Below are positions 44,565 through 54,996 of a DNA stretch of 64,000 nt, one piece after another. The notes under the pieces were generated by a model, which worked only from the letters and a program-made list of their open reading frames with translations, was not told the DNA's origin and ran no database searches. Each line of letters opens with the position of its first letter. The stretch's first letter is position 1. Origin of the DNA: Bacillus sp. OV166. GTDB taxonomy: Bacteria; Bacillota; Bacilli; Bacillales; Cytobacillaceae. The position numbers and the translations under genes are program-made. The DNA lies in NCBI RefSeq assembly GCF_900177675.1, contig NZ_FXWM01000001.1, forward strand, positions 2,861,001 through 2,925,000, read 5' to 3'.

Positions 44565-47276
44565 ATGGAAAAGGAAGAACTTTCTCAATTATATAAGACG
44601 CTCAATCTCTCGGAAGTAACTATAAAATATGTTGAGAAAATTCGAGAATCACAACCAGTTCGAAGAGTTGGCGGAGGAGCAAGAAATGTTCCAGGAAGAT
44701 ACACATCAACTAAAATGGGTTTAACAATCCAATTTGAAAGTAGAACTGTAGAATTGCCTGCAATTTTATTGATGGAATTTGACACCGACGTATATGAATA
44801 CTATGATCAACCGATCAAATTTAAAATAAAGTACTTTAGTACAAAAAAAGGAGGTGATATTGCTCACCAATATACTCCCGATTTTTTGGTAATTAGAAAA
44901 GATGGAGTATATCTTGAAGAATGGAAAACGGAGGAAGAATTACAAAAACTCTCAAAAGAATCTCCATACCGTTACATAAAAGATGAACATGGTTGGAGAT
45001 GCCCACCAGCAGAGGAAGCGTTGGAGAAGTATGATATTAAATTTAAAGTCAATTCCTCATCATTACTTAATTACACGTATATAAGGAACGTTAGGTTTTT
45101 AGAGGATTACCTAAAAAATGATGAACCTGTTTCACCTGATTTAAAAAAACAGATTGTGAATTATGTGACAGATAACTTCGGGGTGAAATTAATAAATTTA
45201 ATAGATGAATTCGATGGCAAGTCGGATGAAATTTATAAATGTATTGCCACAAAACAAATCTTTATAGACTTAGAATCAGAACTAATTTCTGAATATTCAA
45301 AAACTTCTGTATATGCTAATGAAATTTTTGCAAAAGCAATTCCTAAAAAAAAAAGTGATTCAATAAATTTAGTAGTTAATCTTGAAGTCGGTGAAGAAAT
45401 AATATGGGACTCTGTTTTATGGAGAATCATTAATATAGGATCTAGTAATATTTCTTTATATTCTGAAAAGAGAAAAGCAATCGACATTGATAAAGAAATA
45501 TTTGAATCTTATATATCAAGTGGACAAATTACTGCACTTCAAAAACTTGCCAATGAAAATGAAATAGAAAAAGAAGTTTATGAAATCCTTTGTAGTGCGA
45601 GTGAACAAGAACTAGAAGAAGCAAATTTGAAATATAAGTATGTTCAGAAATATTTAAATAAGGAGCAGATTGGTGATAAATCAGAACGAACTGTTCGTTA
45701 TTGGGTGAAAAATTACAAAGAAGCTGAAGAAAGATATGGGAATGGATTTGTTGGTCTTATTACTCAGCAGTCGTTGCGAGGAAATTACAATAGAAAATTA
45801 AATGATGACACCATAGCATTGATAGACAAATTTATTGATGAAAGATATGAAACGATAAAGCAATCGTCAGTTCTAGCAGTCTATAACTTATTTTTCTTAG
45901 CTTGTGATGAACTAGGGATTGAACCGTGTTCATTCCGAACTTTTTATACTCAAATTCAAAATAGACCAACAGCCAATACTGAAAGGAAAAGAAAAGGTGA
46001 AAGAGCAGCTTATCAAAAGGAAAGAATATATTATCTTAAATTTACTACTCCGCGTCATGGCGATAGGCCGTTTGAAATTGGACATATAGATCACACTCAA
46101 TTAGATATTGAACTAATTTGCCCAATAACTAATAAAGTTCTAGGTAGACCTTACCTTACATTTTTAATTGATGCCTATTCAAGAAGAATCTTAGCCCTAT
46201 ACTTGACTTATAATCCACCATCATACCGTTCGAATATGATGGTAATTCGTGAATGTGTAAGGCGGCATAACAGAGTTCCCGATGGATTAGTAGTTGATGG
46301 AGGTAAAGAATTTCAGAGTACTAGTTTTGAAACTTTGCTTGCAAGTTTAAAAGTAACCAAATTTCAACGGCCCTCTGCAAAAGCTCGTTACGGTTCTGTC
46401 ATTGAACGGCTTTTTAAAACAACAAATGAAAGGTTTATTTATAACCTCTCAGGTAACACTCAAATCACTAAAAATGTAAGGCAGGTTACTAAAAGCGTTA
46501 ATCCTAAAAATCATGCGATATGGAGCCTTGCGGATTTGTTTGAAAAATTATGCGAATATTGTTATGAAGTCTACGATAAAGTTTATCATGAAACATTACT
46601 TACTTCACCTAGGCAGCTCTTTGAAAATGACTCTAAACTATCAGGAAATAGAAAGAATAGAATAATACCTTATAATGAAAGCTTAATTATCCTGACATTA
46701 CCTTTTGTAAGTGATAAGCCAACTCGTAAAGTTGTTCCAACTAAAGGTGTAAAGTTTAAAAGTTCATTTTATTGGAACGATGTTTTTCATGACCCGAAGG
46801 TTGAGGGTTCAGAAGTGAAAGTAAAATACGACCCATTCGACTTATCCTATGTTTATGTTTTCGCAAACAAATCCTGGAGGAAGTGTCTTTCAGAACAATA
46901 TCTTGCTTACAGTGGTTTAACTGAGAAGGAATTAAAGATTATTACGGAAGAAAATTTAAATAAGAAAAGACATTTTAATGGAAATATACAAAAGATAAAT
47001 GCAAAAATAATTGCTCAATTTATTAAGTCTTCGGAGCTTTCTGAAGAGAGAAAGTTACAACAAATCAAGGACCGTGAGAATAGAAAAGTTGAAACAAGTA
47101 TTAACTCACTTCAAAAAACTGCTTCTGTTGAAGAAGCTATTGAAAACGAAATTATAGAAACTCAAATTAAAGAAACCCAAATTATAGACGAACCATCTTC
47201 TGTATCATCTGCAACAATTGATAACACAAAGGAGAAAAAAGAGAAAAAACCTTTATCTTTCGGGGAGTTGTGGTGA
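44565..47276 (+). CDS. tnsAB: TnsA-TnsB fusion transposase
   Basis: A protein of about 903 residues. The N-terminal TnsA-like endonuclease domain (about 35-200) has the order E63, D106 (YTPDF) and E119-W-K121, with the VYEYYDQP motif typical of TnsA. It would cut the 5' ends for cut-and-paste transposition. The rest is TnsB: winged helix regions (350-480), then the DDE integrase core D509 (GHIDHTQLD), D578 (VVDGGKEF) and E614 (GSVIERLF), with the Mu-type C-terminal beta domain. The ATG at 44565 is preferred (AAAGGTGA six bases upstream). It overlaps the TnsC frame closely. Fused TnsAB is known from some Tn7-like and type I-B CRISPR-associated elements. Confidence 0.9.
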   Translation: MEKEELSQLYKTLNLSEVTIKYVEKIRESQPVRRVGGGARNVPGRYTSTKMGLTIQFESRTVELPAILLMEFDTDVYEYYDQPIKFKIKYFSTKKGGDIAHQYTPDFLVIRKDGVYLEEWKTEEELQKLSKESPYRYIKDEHGWRCPPAEEALEKYDIKFKVNSSSLLNYTYIRNVRFLEDYLKNDEPVSPDLKKQIVNYVTDNFGVKLINLIDEFDGKSDEIYKCIATKQIFIDLESELISEYSKTSVYANEIFAKAIPKKKSDSINLVVNLEVGEEIIWDSVLWRIINIGSSNISLYSEKRKAIDIDKEIFESYISSGQITALQKLANENEIEKEVYEILCSASEQELEEANLKYKYVQKYLNKEQIGDKSERTVRYWVKNYKEAEERYGNGFVGLITQQSLRGNYNRKLNDDTIALIDKFIDERYETIKQSSVLAVYNLFFLACDELGIEPCSFRTFYTQIQNRPTANTERKRKGERAAYQKERIYYLKFTTPRHGDRPFEIGHIDHTQLDIELICPITNKVLGRPYLTFLIDAYSRRILALYLTYNPPSYRSNMMVIRECVRRHNRVPDGLVVDGGKEFQSTSFETLLASLKVTKFQRPSAKARYGSVIERLFKTTNERFIYNLSGNTQITKNVRQVTKSVNPKNHAIWSLADLFEKLCEYCYEVYDKVYHETLLTSPRQLFENDSKLSGNRKNRIIPYNESLIILTLPFVSDKPTRKVVPTKGVKFKSSFYWNDVFHDPKVEGSEVKVKYDPFDLSYVYVFANKSWRKCLSEQYLAYSGLTEKELKIITEENLNKKRHFNGNIQKINAKIIAQFIKSSELSEERKLQQIKDRENRKVETSINSLQKTASVEEAIENEIIETQIKETQIIDEPSSVSSATIDNTKEKKEKKPLSFGELW

Positions 47277-47277
47277 A

Positions 47278-48459
47278 TTGGTGCTTTTAAACGAGGTAGA
47301 GGACGAACGAGTAACATATTTTGCAGAATATATGGTTGCTCACCCAAGCTTACTTAATTCTATTAACGAGGTATATGAATTAGTTTTAGAAGCTAGAATG
47401 GATAACAGTACTCAAATTTTTAACGTAATTGGACCTAGTGGAGTCGGAAAGACTACATTAAGTCAGTCACTTGAAAAGAGATTGTTTAAGTTGTTTGAAA
47501 AACAAATCATTGAAGATCCAAGTTTTATTCCTTATTTGTTGATAGAAGCAGTTGCTGCAGATTCTGGAGTGTTTAATTGGAAAGACTTTTATGTCAGATG
47601 TTTGGCAAAATTAAATGAGACTTTAATTGATAAAAAGGTAGATTACGAAGAATATGATAATAATTTTAGACCCAAAAAGAGAAAGTTTCCTGCGGAAAAT
47701 GGCTACACAGCACCAGAACTTAGAAGATCACTTGAAAATGCAATTAAGCATAGAAGGACTCAGATAATTATTATAGATGAGGCACAACATATTGCTAAAA
47801 TGGGTACAGCAAGAAGGTTTCAAGATCAACTGGATACCATTAAATCTTTAGCGAACGTAACGAATGCCGTAATTGTATGTATAGGTACTTATGAGCTTTT
47901 AAATTTTGTTAATTTAAGCGGCCAATTAAGTAGACGGAGCGATGAAATTCACTTTCCAAGATATGATATTCGTAATAAAAAGGATCTTGAAATTTTTAGA
48001 GCCATTATAACCCACTTCAAGGAACGTATTCAAAAATATTTTTATATCGAAATTGATTTGAACGACGAAGAATATGAAGATTTATTTTTTGAAAGATCAC
48101 TTGGATTAACTGGAGTATTAAAGGATTGGTTAAAGCGAAGTGTAAGAACCGCAGTTCGTGAATATAAGAGGGAAAAAGAGGAGAATGAAAAACAGGAATT
48201 AATAACCTTAAAATTTAAACATATAGAACGTGCCGCTCCTTCAATTAATAAAGTATCTAAAATGTTAGAAGAAATAATAGAAGGAGAATCACGCCTTGAG
48301 GAAAAACTAAATACAATTCTCGAAGTAAGAGAGAAATTAGGAATGCCTAAAAAAGAAGCCAAAGAAATTAGTGCTAAGGAAAAATCAAAAGGGAAGAGAA
48401 ATGACGTAGGTTTAAGGAATCCTAAGAGGGATAAAGTGGGTGTTGGAGATGGTGATTAA
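47278..48459 (+). CDS. tnsC: TnsC AAA+ transposition regulator
   Basis: A protein of about 393 residues of the TnsC/TniB ATPase family. Walker A G52-PSGVGK58-TT and Walker B IIIIDEAQHI are intact. A QIIIID/ARRFQDQLDTIK region and the sensor-1 IVCIGTYELL fit the family. It links the target selector TniQ to TnsAB in an ATP-dependent filament. The start is read as TTG 47278 (or GTG 47281) immediately after the tnsAB stop, implying translational coupling. The frame is open further upstream, but inside tnsAB. The C-terminal 60 residues are basic and lysine-rich. Confidence 0.87.
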   Translation: MVLLNEVEDERVTYFAEYMVAHPSLLNSINEVYELVLEARMDNSTQIFNVIGPSGVGKTTLSQSLEKRLFKLFEKQIIEDPSFIPYLLIEAVAADSGVFNWKDFYVRCLAKLNETLIDKKVDYEEYDNNFRPKKRKFPAENGYTAPELRRSLENAIKHRRTQIIIIDEAQHIAKMGTARRFQDQLDTIKSLANVTNAVIVCIGTYELLNFVNLSGQLSRRSDEIHFPRYDIRNKKDLEIFRAIITHFKERIQKYFYIEIDLNDEEYEDLFFERSLGLTGVLKDWLKRSVRTAVREYKREKEENEKQELITLKFKHIERAAPSINKVSKMLEEIIEGESRLEEKLNTILEVREKLGMPKKEAKEISAKEKSKGKRNDVGLRNPKRDKVGVGDGD

Positions 48460-49801
48460 ATTTGAACCTATTACATTGGAAAAACACGATTCAATTAGTT
48501 TTCCTGAAAGGAGTGCATTTTACAGATTAGAAATTATGGGACAAGGGATGGACATTGAAAGTCTTTCTAGTTATATTACAAGACTATGTGAGCAACATTC
48601 TATAACAATAGGAGGGCTAATGAAATATATTTCAGAGAATTTCTACCCTACTAGAAGAGTTTGTCATGGTAAATACAAGGTTGGTTCAGCTATTAATAAT
48701 ATTTCTGATAGTGCTGAATTTTTTAGTAGTATCCTTGAAAAATTAACAACAACTCAGGGCCTTAATAATTTAACTTTACTTCCATTTAAGAATATTATTA
48801 ATACAAAAGATTTAAAAAAAACAATAAACTTGTGCCCCATATGCATAGAGGAAATGGGGGGTTTTGGTAATGTGATTTACGAAAAACTTGTTTGGAATTT
48901 GGTTTGTGTAGATATGTGTGAGCTACATGAATGTAGATTAATAAATCAGTGCTTTTATTGTGATGCCCCCTTGTTACCTTTATGCAACTATGCAAGGATA
49001 GGTTATTGTGCGAAATGTAAAAAATGGTTGGGGAGAAATGAGTATAGTAAAAACTTTGCATTTAATGAACTTGAATGGAATCGTTTTGTTAATAAAAATC
49101 TAAAATTATTATTTTTAATTAATCAAACTGAATTAGAAAGTTATTATGGTAGAAATATTAAAAAGATATTTGAGATTTTAACAAGTTATAATATAAGTAT
49201 TATAGAAATTAGTAAAAATACAAATATAAATAGACGTACATTAAGAGATTGGAGAATGGGTAAGGGATTTAGTCTAAAGTATTTTTTAAAATTATGTTAC
49301 TACTTGAATGTTGATCTTGTGGATGTTTTATTTTCTAGAGATTTTAATTTTACACCACATTTAAGTGAAGTACCTATTGAAATTCAGAGTACTAACTCTA
49401 TTTCTGTAAAATATAATTACGAAAAAATAGAAGAGGAATTGAAAGTTATCCTAAATTTAAACCCGCCAATCTCCTTTAAAGAAACTCATGAAAGACTAGG
49501 TTTGAAATATCGAAACAAAGCTTTAAGGAAACTTTTCCCTGAACTTTGCAAGCAAATAATTATTCGTCACGAAGAGTATAGAATTGAAGAGGTAGTAAAA
49601 AGGCATGAGTCCATTAAAAGAGAAATTTACGAAGCCATAGAATTATTAGTTTCAGAAGGAAAGTATCCAGCTTATAGAAAAATTGAAAAAAAAATCGGTA
49701 GGCCTATTTCTTTAAACCAAGTGTATAGAAACTATATTGAACATACATTACATGAATTATCGATAAAACCAAGAAAAATGCGGAATGTGCGTCCTAAGTG
49801 A
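48449..49801 (+). CDS. tniQ: TniQ/TnsD-family target selector
   Basis: A protein of about 450 residues: an N-terminal TniQ domain (FPERSAFYRLEIMG), zinc-binding cysteine pairs (LCPIC, CFYCDAPLLPLC, YCAKCKKW) and a C-terminal helix-turn-helix (NINRRTLRDWRMG). It would recognise the target DNA or a partner and recruit TnsC. It overlaps the end of tnsC by 11 bp. Its length is between short TniQ and Tn7 TnsD, with two helix-turn-helix-like stretches in the last 180 residues, so it could bind DNA itself. It is the only target selector seen here. Confidence 0.86.
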   Translation: MVIKFEPITLEKHDSISFPERSAFYRLEIMGQGMDIESLSSYITRLCEQHSITIGGLMKYISENFYPTRRVCHGKYKVGSAINNISDSAEFFSSILEKLTTTQGLNNLTLLPFKNIINTKDLKKTINLCPICIEEMGGFGNVIYEKLVWNLVCVDMCELHECRLINQCFYCDAPLLPLCNYARIGYCAKCKKWLGRNEYSKNFAFNELEWNRFVNKNLKLLFLINQTELESYYGRNIKKIFEILTSYNISIIEISKNTNINRRTLRDWRMGKGFSLKYFLKLCYYLNVDLVDVLFSRDFNFTPHLSEVPIEIQSTNSISVKYNYEKIEEELKVILNLNPPISFKETHERLGLKYRNKALRKLFPELCKQIIIRHEEYRIEEVVKRHESIKREIYEAIELLVSEGKYPAYRKIEKKIGRPISLNQVYRNYIEHTLHELSIKPRKMRNVRPK

Positions 49802-49832
49802 GGCACATTCTTTTTTGTAGTAAAAAGATCGT

Positions 49833-49964
49833 TGGCAATTATATGCTTCAAAAAAAGTCTTCTGGCAATATTATGATTCAATTTATATATACTTTGAACC
49901 CAAATCCCTAATATTATGGCAATTATATGCTTCAAATAGTGGCAATTTTATGCTTCAAGTTACA
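49833..49964. repeat. Transposon end with four TnsB-type binding repeats
   Basis: Repeats matching TGGCAATTATATGCTTCAA occur at 49833-49851, 49863-49881 (two changes), 49917-49935 and 49940-49958 (one change), followed by GTTACA; the ACA at 49962-49964 is the likely transposon terminus (5'-TGT...ACA-3' convention). Confidence 0.85.
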
Positions 49965-49965
49965 A

Positions 49966-50088
49966 GGGCAGCCGGGTCATCAGACAGCTATTCCAAATGT
50001 CTATATGCTCGGTGCCGCAACCTGGCCTGGGCATGGAGTGAATGGCGGATCAGGTTATATTGTTGCGCAGCAGCTACTCTCACAATAA
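49966..50088 (+). pseudogene. 3' fragment of an FAD oxidoreductase (phytoene-desaturase-like)
   Basis: Directly after the transposon end, the frame encodes HQTAIPNVYMLGAATWPGHG followed by VNGGSGYIVAQQLL, the conserved C-terminus of phytoene desaturase/NAD(P)-FAD-dependent oxidoreductases. Only 41 codons remain. The transposon probably inserted into this gene; the 5' part is not in the window. An imperfect hairpin (CCTATTTCC/GGAAGTAGG) follows at 50121-50147. Confidence 0.88.
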
Positions 50089-50391
50089 AATATCATTTAC
50101 TCATTTGAAAAGAGTAAGACCCTATTTCCCGGTGGAAGTAGGTTTTTTATTACAAAAAACAGGAGAATAAGAGATGAATTCCTTATCGTGATAGTTGTGA
50201 AAGACAAATTTCTTGGTTTTGCGGCGAGATTAGTTTTTCCTACCGCTTAGATGGCCAATCATAAAAAAGGAATGATAATAAAGAGCAGGTATCTTTTCCT
50301 TAAACAGCATATTCAGTTTCTATTAACCATTCACAATCCAATTGAATACATATAATTGATTGTAATTTTTGTGGCAATTGGAGGGGGAACA

Positions 50392-50859
50392 GTGAAATTC
50401 GAGTACGAATACGCATTCGGGCTGCCAAGGAACATTGTTTGGAAATATATCAAGGATGAAAAGGTGCTCCGGAACTCACTCCCTGGTTGTAAGTCTTTTT
50501 CAGAAGTGGCCAGAGGTGTATACCAAGCTGAAGTGGAGATAAAAATGGGCCCCATTCAAGATCATTTTGTCCTAGAGATTCGACTCCATGAGAAGAAGCC
50601 ATCCTCCATCCTTCAATTACAAGTAATTGGAAGTGGTAATATCGGAGAAATTTCCGGTAAAGCTGAACTTTATCTTAAAGATCAACAAAAGGCGACCCAA
50701 CTAAACTGTATAGCTGAAGCACAGGTAACAGGTGCCCTCGCTTTAGCAGGTCAGCGGGTGTTAGAGGGTGGAGCTAATAAGGGTTTGGAGACGTTTTTTC
50801 AAAAAGTAGAAAAGGAAATAAAAAGGAGTCTTTATTATTTGAAAAAAAAGAGCAGGTGA
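50392..50859 (+). CDS. CoxG-like SRPBCC protein
   Basis: A protein of about 155 residues of the START/SRPBCC fold in the CoxG (carbon monoxide dehydrogenase subunit G) family: FGLPRNIVWKYIKDEKVLRN, LPGCKSF, and the C-terminal GALALAGQRVLEGGANKGLE typical of the family. These bind hydrophobic ligands or assist molybdoenzyme assembly; no xanthine- or CO-dehydrogenase gene is next to it. The GTG at 50392 lies just after GGAGGGGGAACA and is preferred over the upstream in-frame codon at 50356. Monocistronic with a strong terminator. Confidence 0.85.
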   Translation: MKFEYEYAFGLPRNIVWKYIKDEKVLRNSLPGCKSFSEVARGVYQAEVEIKMGPIQDHFVLEIRLHEKKPSSILQLQVIGSGNIGEISGKAELYLKDQQKATQLNCIAEAQVTGALALAGQRVLEGGANKGLETFFQKVEKEIKRSLYYLKKKSR

Positions 50860-50933
50860 AAAAGGTTCCTTTAGTCGAATCGATCTCTATTCCTGTATCA
50901 TCATGGTGGGAAATGTAAATGGGCAATAAATTA

Positions 50934-50976
50934 AACAAGGAGCAGTGGTCTAAGGCCGCTGCTCCTTGTTCTATTT
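50934..50976 (+). terminator. Strong Rho-independent terminator
   Basis: Stem AACAAGGAGCAGTGG / CCGCTGCTCCTTGTT with a short T-rich tail. Confidence 0.85.
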
Positions 50977-51184
50977 ATAGGATTCCTTCAGGCGTTTTAT
51001 ATCCTCTTTAGATGGGCGAAAGTGGTGGCGAGAGGATTAGGCAATGATTTGATAGGAATTGGATATCAGTTGCCTTATCATTTGTTGCATAATAATAAAG
51101 TACAATTCCTAGCGGAGTAATTACATTCTTTTAATGAAAATGAATGTCTTAACGAATATTATTATAAAATGGGAGGATTTTTAG

Positions 51185-52036
<852 letters not shown>

Positions 52037-52050
52037 TTATACAAAACAAC

Positions 52051-52086
52051 GCTGTCCCACTTTTATATTGGGGCAGCTTTTTTAAT
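52051..52086 (+). terminator. Rho-independent terminator
   Basis: Stem GCTGTCCCA / TGGGGCAGC followed by a T6 run. Confidence 0.88.
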
Positions 52087-52174
52087 TGTGAATCATTGGA
52101 CTTACGCTAACGGGGGAGTTTACTCCACGGGTGAAAGAGTGAAGGAAAAATAAAAAACCACTCAGAGTGGTTTT

Positions 52175-52330
52175 TTAATCTTGCATTGCTCCTGCCTCTC
52201 GGGAAGTCATTGCACCTTGTCCTTGACTTACATCCTTTTGAATTTCTTGTTTTACTTTTTGTGCATCAGTACCGGCAAATTCCGGTCTCATAATAGAACC
52301 CACATTCTCTTTATCTTGTTCCCGTTGCAT
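52175..52330 (-). CDS. Small hydrophilic protein of 51 residues
   Basis: MQREQDKENVGSIMRPEFAG and a C-terminus with QGQGAMTSREAGAMQD. Gln/Glu/Ala/Gly-rich without a hydrophobic segment, a composition seen in small sporulation-associated or gamma-SASP-like peptides of Bacillus; the match to a named family is not certain. GCGGAGG is six bases upstream of ATG 52330, which is preferred over in-frame codons further upstream. Confidence 0.6.
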   Translation of the reverse strand: MQREQDKENVGSIMRPEFAGTDAQKVKQEIQKDVSQGQGAMTSREAGAMQD

Positions 52331-52403
52331 AGAATTCCTCCGCATTTTATTATTTAACAATCTTATTATTTACAAAAAAACACTCGGTATATCCAGAGGA
52401 TTT

Positions 52404-52859
52404 TTACCCCTTTTTTATTAGTCGCCTTACAAACCATACTTGTATAAATAGTATCTCGTATAAGAATGGATAGCATAAAGCTGAATGCCACCATTTCCAT
52501 CCACCGTGAAAGTGTTCATATCCAGAAAGATAAAAAGAATACTCAAATGCAGTTGAAAATACAGACCACGCAAGGATATAAGTAACCTTGACTTTCCTGG
52601 TTCGTTGATAAGGATACCAATTAATCAAAAGAATTGTAGCTGCTGGATAAATACCTAGAATAATAAGGGTAGTTTCCCAATCAATAACCTGTGGTTCAAA
52701 GAATCCGTACCAGTCCCATTTATCTGTCCATCTGTCAGTAAATTCTGCTGAGAATAGCCCCCAGAAGATCGAAGCATAATATACAATAGCTTGTAACTTC
52801 TTTTTGGTTAATACGGCTACGGTATTAAAGGTCAATACAGAAACATAAAGATACCACAT
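52404..52859 (-). CDS. CBO0543-like membrane protein
   Basis: A 151-residue protein with about four membrane segments and an aromatic-rich pattern (DKWDWYGFFEPQVIDW, WPYQRTRK-like loop, HFHGGWKWWHSALCYP). This arrangement is typical of the CBO0543-type family of Bacillus membrane proteins of unknown function. GGGAGATT-type signal precedes the start. A related protein follows at 53152 on the other strand. Confidence 0.72.
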   Translation of the reverse strand: MWYLYVSVLTFNTVAVLTKKKLQAIVYYASIFWGLFSAEFTDRWTDKWDWYGFFEPQVIDWETTLIILGIYPAATILLINWYPYQRTRKVKVTYILAWSVFSTAFEYSFYLSGYEHFHGGWKWWHSALCYPFLYEILFIQVWFVRRLIKKG

Positions 52860-53151
52860 AATCTCCCTCTTTTGTCTGTTGATAAGTATAGGATGTGTTT
52901 GTGGTATTTTTTTATTATATATTATGTTTGTTTTTTCTACTCTTTACGAACCTTTCTGACTAAAATGTGGGTACATATATGTTAATAAATTCGAATATTT
53001 GGTTATCTGTTATTCCATATCCTTTTTTATATACTCTGTTGTTAAGAATCTAAAATTTATTCGCAGATTAGATAGAAAGAAACAGTATAACGCTGGGAAA
53101 AAAGGTTAATTTAATGAAAGGATATCAGATGATGAAGAAAGAGGAGTAAAA
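52860..53151. other. Divergent intergenic region
   Basis: About 290 bp between the two CBO0543-like genes. AT-rich; no operator or hairpin recognised. Confidence 0.5.
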
Positions 53152-53694
53152 ATGTACACTCAAATTGACAAAATGGGAAGCAAATTTAATTCAATACAAA
53201 GAGATATATGGCTTCATCACGATTTATTTAGTCCTGGATGGTGGGGTATTGTTATCTTTAATGTTTTATGTCTTATTTTGTTCTTATTTTTAATGGACCG
53301 TTATAGAAGGTTGTTAATTTCTTTTGCTTTTTTAGTGAATTTTGAAATTGTGGGGCTTGGAAATGAAATAGGCAATAATTTCGATTTTTGGAGTTATCCC
53401 CACCAGTTAGTTGTTTTATCACATCGTTTTAATGCGGTAGATTTTGCAGCGGTTCCAGTAATTATGACTTTGACCTATCAATTCTTTAGTAAATGGAAAG
53501 CCTATTTTCTCGCTACTATTGTTATATCAGCAATAATTTGTTTCATTGGGGTACCCATATTTGTTTATTTTGGATTGTACAAGTTAGAAAATTGGAACTA
53601 TTTTTATTCTTTTTTAGTTACAGTTTTAATGTTAATAATATCTAAGTTAATCATTGAATTTGTAAGAAATAATGCGAAAAGATATTCACATTAA
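53152..53694 (+). CDS. CBO0543-like membrane protein
   Basis: A 180-residue protein opening with a soluble segment (MYTQIDKMGSKFNSIQRDIW) and then five membrane helices, with LSHRFNAVDFAAVPVIMTL and FGLYKLENWNYFYSF typical of the CBO0543-like family. AAAGAGGAG lies five bases before the ATG. Function unknown. It is divergent from the related gene at 52404, so the pair may have arisen by duplication. Confidence 0.75.
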   Translation: MYTQIDKMGSKFNSIQRDIWLHHDLFSPGWWGIVIFNVLCLILFLFLMDRYRRLLISFAFLVNFEIVGLGNEIGNNFDFWSYPHQLVVLSHRFNAVDFAAVPVIMTLTYQFFSKWKAYFLATIVISAIICFIGVPIFVYFGLYKLENWNYFYSFLVTVLMLIISKLIIEFVRNNAKRYSH

Positions 53695-54188
53695 AATCTT
53701 ATGTAGTTGTTTTTTCATGTTCAACTCCCATGAAGATTTAAAAAGCACAAAACCCAAAAAAGAGCAAAACAAAATAGACCCAGTAAAAATGCTTTTTAAA
53801 AAAGGCTAAGCCTTCTGACTGGTCATTATTGAGTTGACAGGTTAATATACTTCAATACTGTATAGAAATAAGGCTAAAAAGCTATGAACTAAGAGAAGAG
53901 AAAACTTAATAAGCCATTAATCGATTAGATGATATCATTGCAGTAATTCAAAATAAAAACTTTACGTTGCGAACCATTTGCAAGATATTTTTCTTAAGGA
54001 ATCAAACTCTGATAAAGAAAAATTTTTATTGGACGTTAATAGCGACCATTCATATTTTAATAAAAAAATGGCTTGTGTTTAATCTAGGACGTCAATTCTT
54101 TACTAATCCATTGATTTGTATCTTTATGTTAACTAATACAATTTCATGAATAACATAATAATACCTCGATGAAGGAGTGTTTAGGAAT
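53695..54188. other. Intergenic region of about 490 bp
   Basis: AT-rich. A 60-codon frame near 53967 lacks a ribosome binding site and is not supported. A GAAGGAG Shine-Dalgarno at 54171-54177 belongs to the next gene. Confidence 0.5.
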
Positions 54189-54859
54189 ATGGATTTTCAA
54201 GGAGAGGACCTTGTCATTGCAGGAAAATGGATACTGGGTGTTGGCTCACTAATTGATGCAATCGGGCAAACACAGCAAAGTTTATCGGGGAGCGACCAGG
54301 GTAAAGATTTAATCGCAAAAGGAAATGGAATTGAAGCTTTCGGAAATTCCTTACAAGCCATCGGGAGAACTAAGTTGTTAACACCAAAGAGGGAACTATC
54401 ACAAATATATACCATCTTAGGTGCCTGGCTTCAGGCTGCTGGTAACACTACGAATGCAGTTGGTGTAGATATTGAAATATACGGTCCTGAAGAGGAAGGA
54501 ACAGTGATAGATACCCTTGGTAGCGGAATACAAGGCCTTGGTGCAGCATTTGAAGCTGTAGGTGCAACCCTTTTAGAAGAATCGGACTATAGGACACTTA
54601 CAATATTTGGAGGTGGTTTCATTTCTTTGGCGCTTTTTTAGGATCGATCGGTAATATCTATGTTTTAAACAAAAAAAATGTAATAGGGGAACAAATTTTA
54701 TTGGTTGGCAGCTGGTTTCAAGTTCTGGGTTCATTTTTGTTAATTAATGCCGTTACCATTGAGTTCGAACACAAGCCACCTTTAAAACCTGAAAACGACT
54801 ATTCTTATCCCTATTCTTATAATTCCTTCTCTAATATTGAAGAGATGTACTCAAAATAA
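54189..54859 (+). pseudogene. DUF6944-like repetitive protein with frameshift
   Basis: The frame from ATG 54189 gives a protein with repeated GxxxxAxG units (GKWILGVGSLIDAIGQT, GNGIEAFGNSLQAIGRT, GSGIQGLGAAFEAVGATL) and stops at 54639-54641 after GGGFISLALF. The matching continuation (GSIGNIYVLNKKNVIGEQIL ... LGSFLLINAV) is open in the next frame to TAA 54857. A one-base deletion near the T6 run at 54633-54639 explains both. A full gene would give about 223 residues. It may be a sequencing or slippage effect. The repeats suggest a helical membrane-proximal protein of the DUF6944 family. Confidence 0.75.
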
Positions 54860-54996
54860 AGGGTGCAATACTAGAAGTTCCAGCTGCCATTTTTGGCAGT
54901 TTTTCTTGTTGTGCTATCGGGGGAGGTTAGTGCAAGAAGGACTTTAGGGAATGCTAAAGAAAACTTCAAATATACAAATTGAATCAAGGTGAGTAA

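Larger units (their letters stand above)
44565..49964 (+). mobile_element. Tn7-like transposition module with one visible end
   Basis: Three overlapping genes encode a TnsA-TnsB fusion, TnsC and TniQ. They are followed by a transposon end with four 19-bp repeats and a terminal ACA. The far end was not found in this window, so the true size of the element is unknown and cargo could lie to the left. No CRISPR array, Cas gene or TnsE was seen. Confidence 0.85.

Noticed and set aside
53967..54149. A 60-codon plus-strand frame
   Set aside because: No ribosome binding site, AT-driven composition (Ile, Phe, Asn, Lys) and no terminator or partner.
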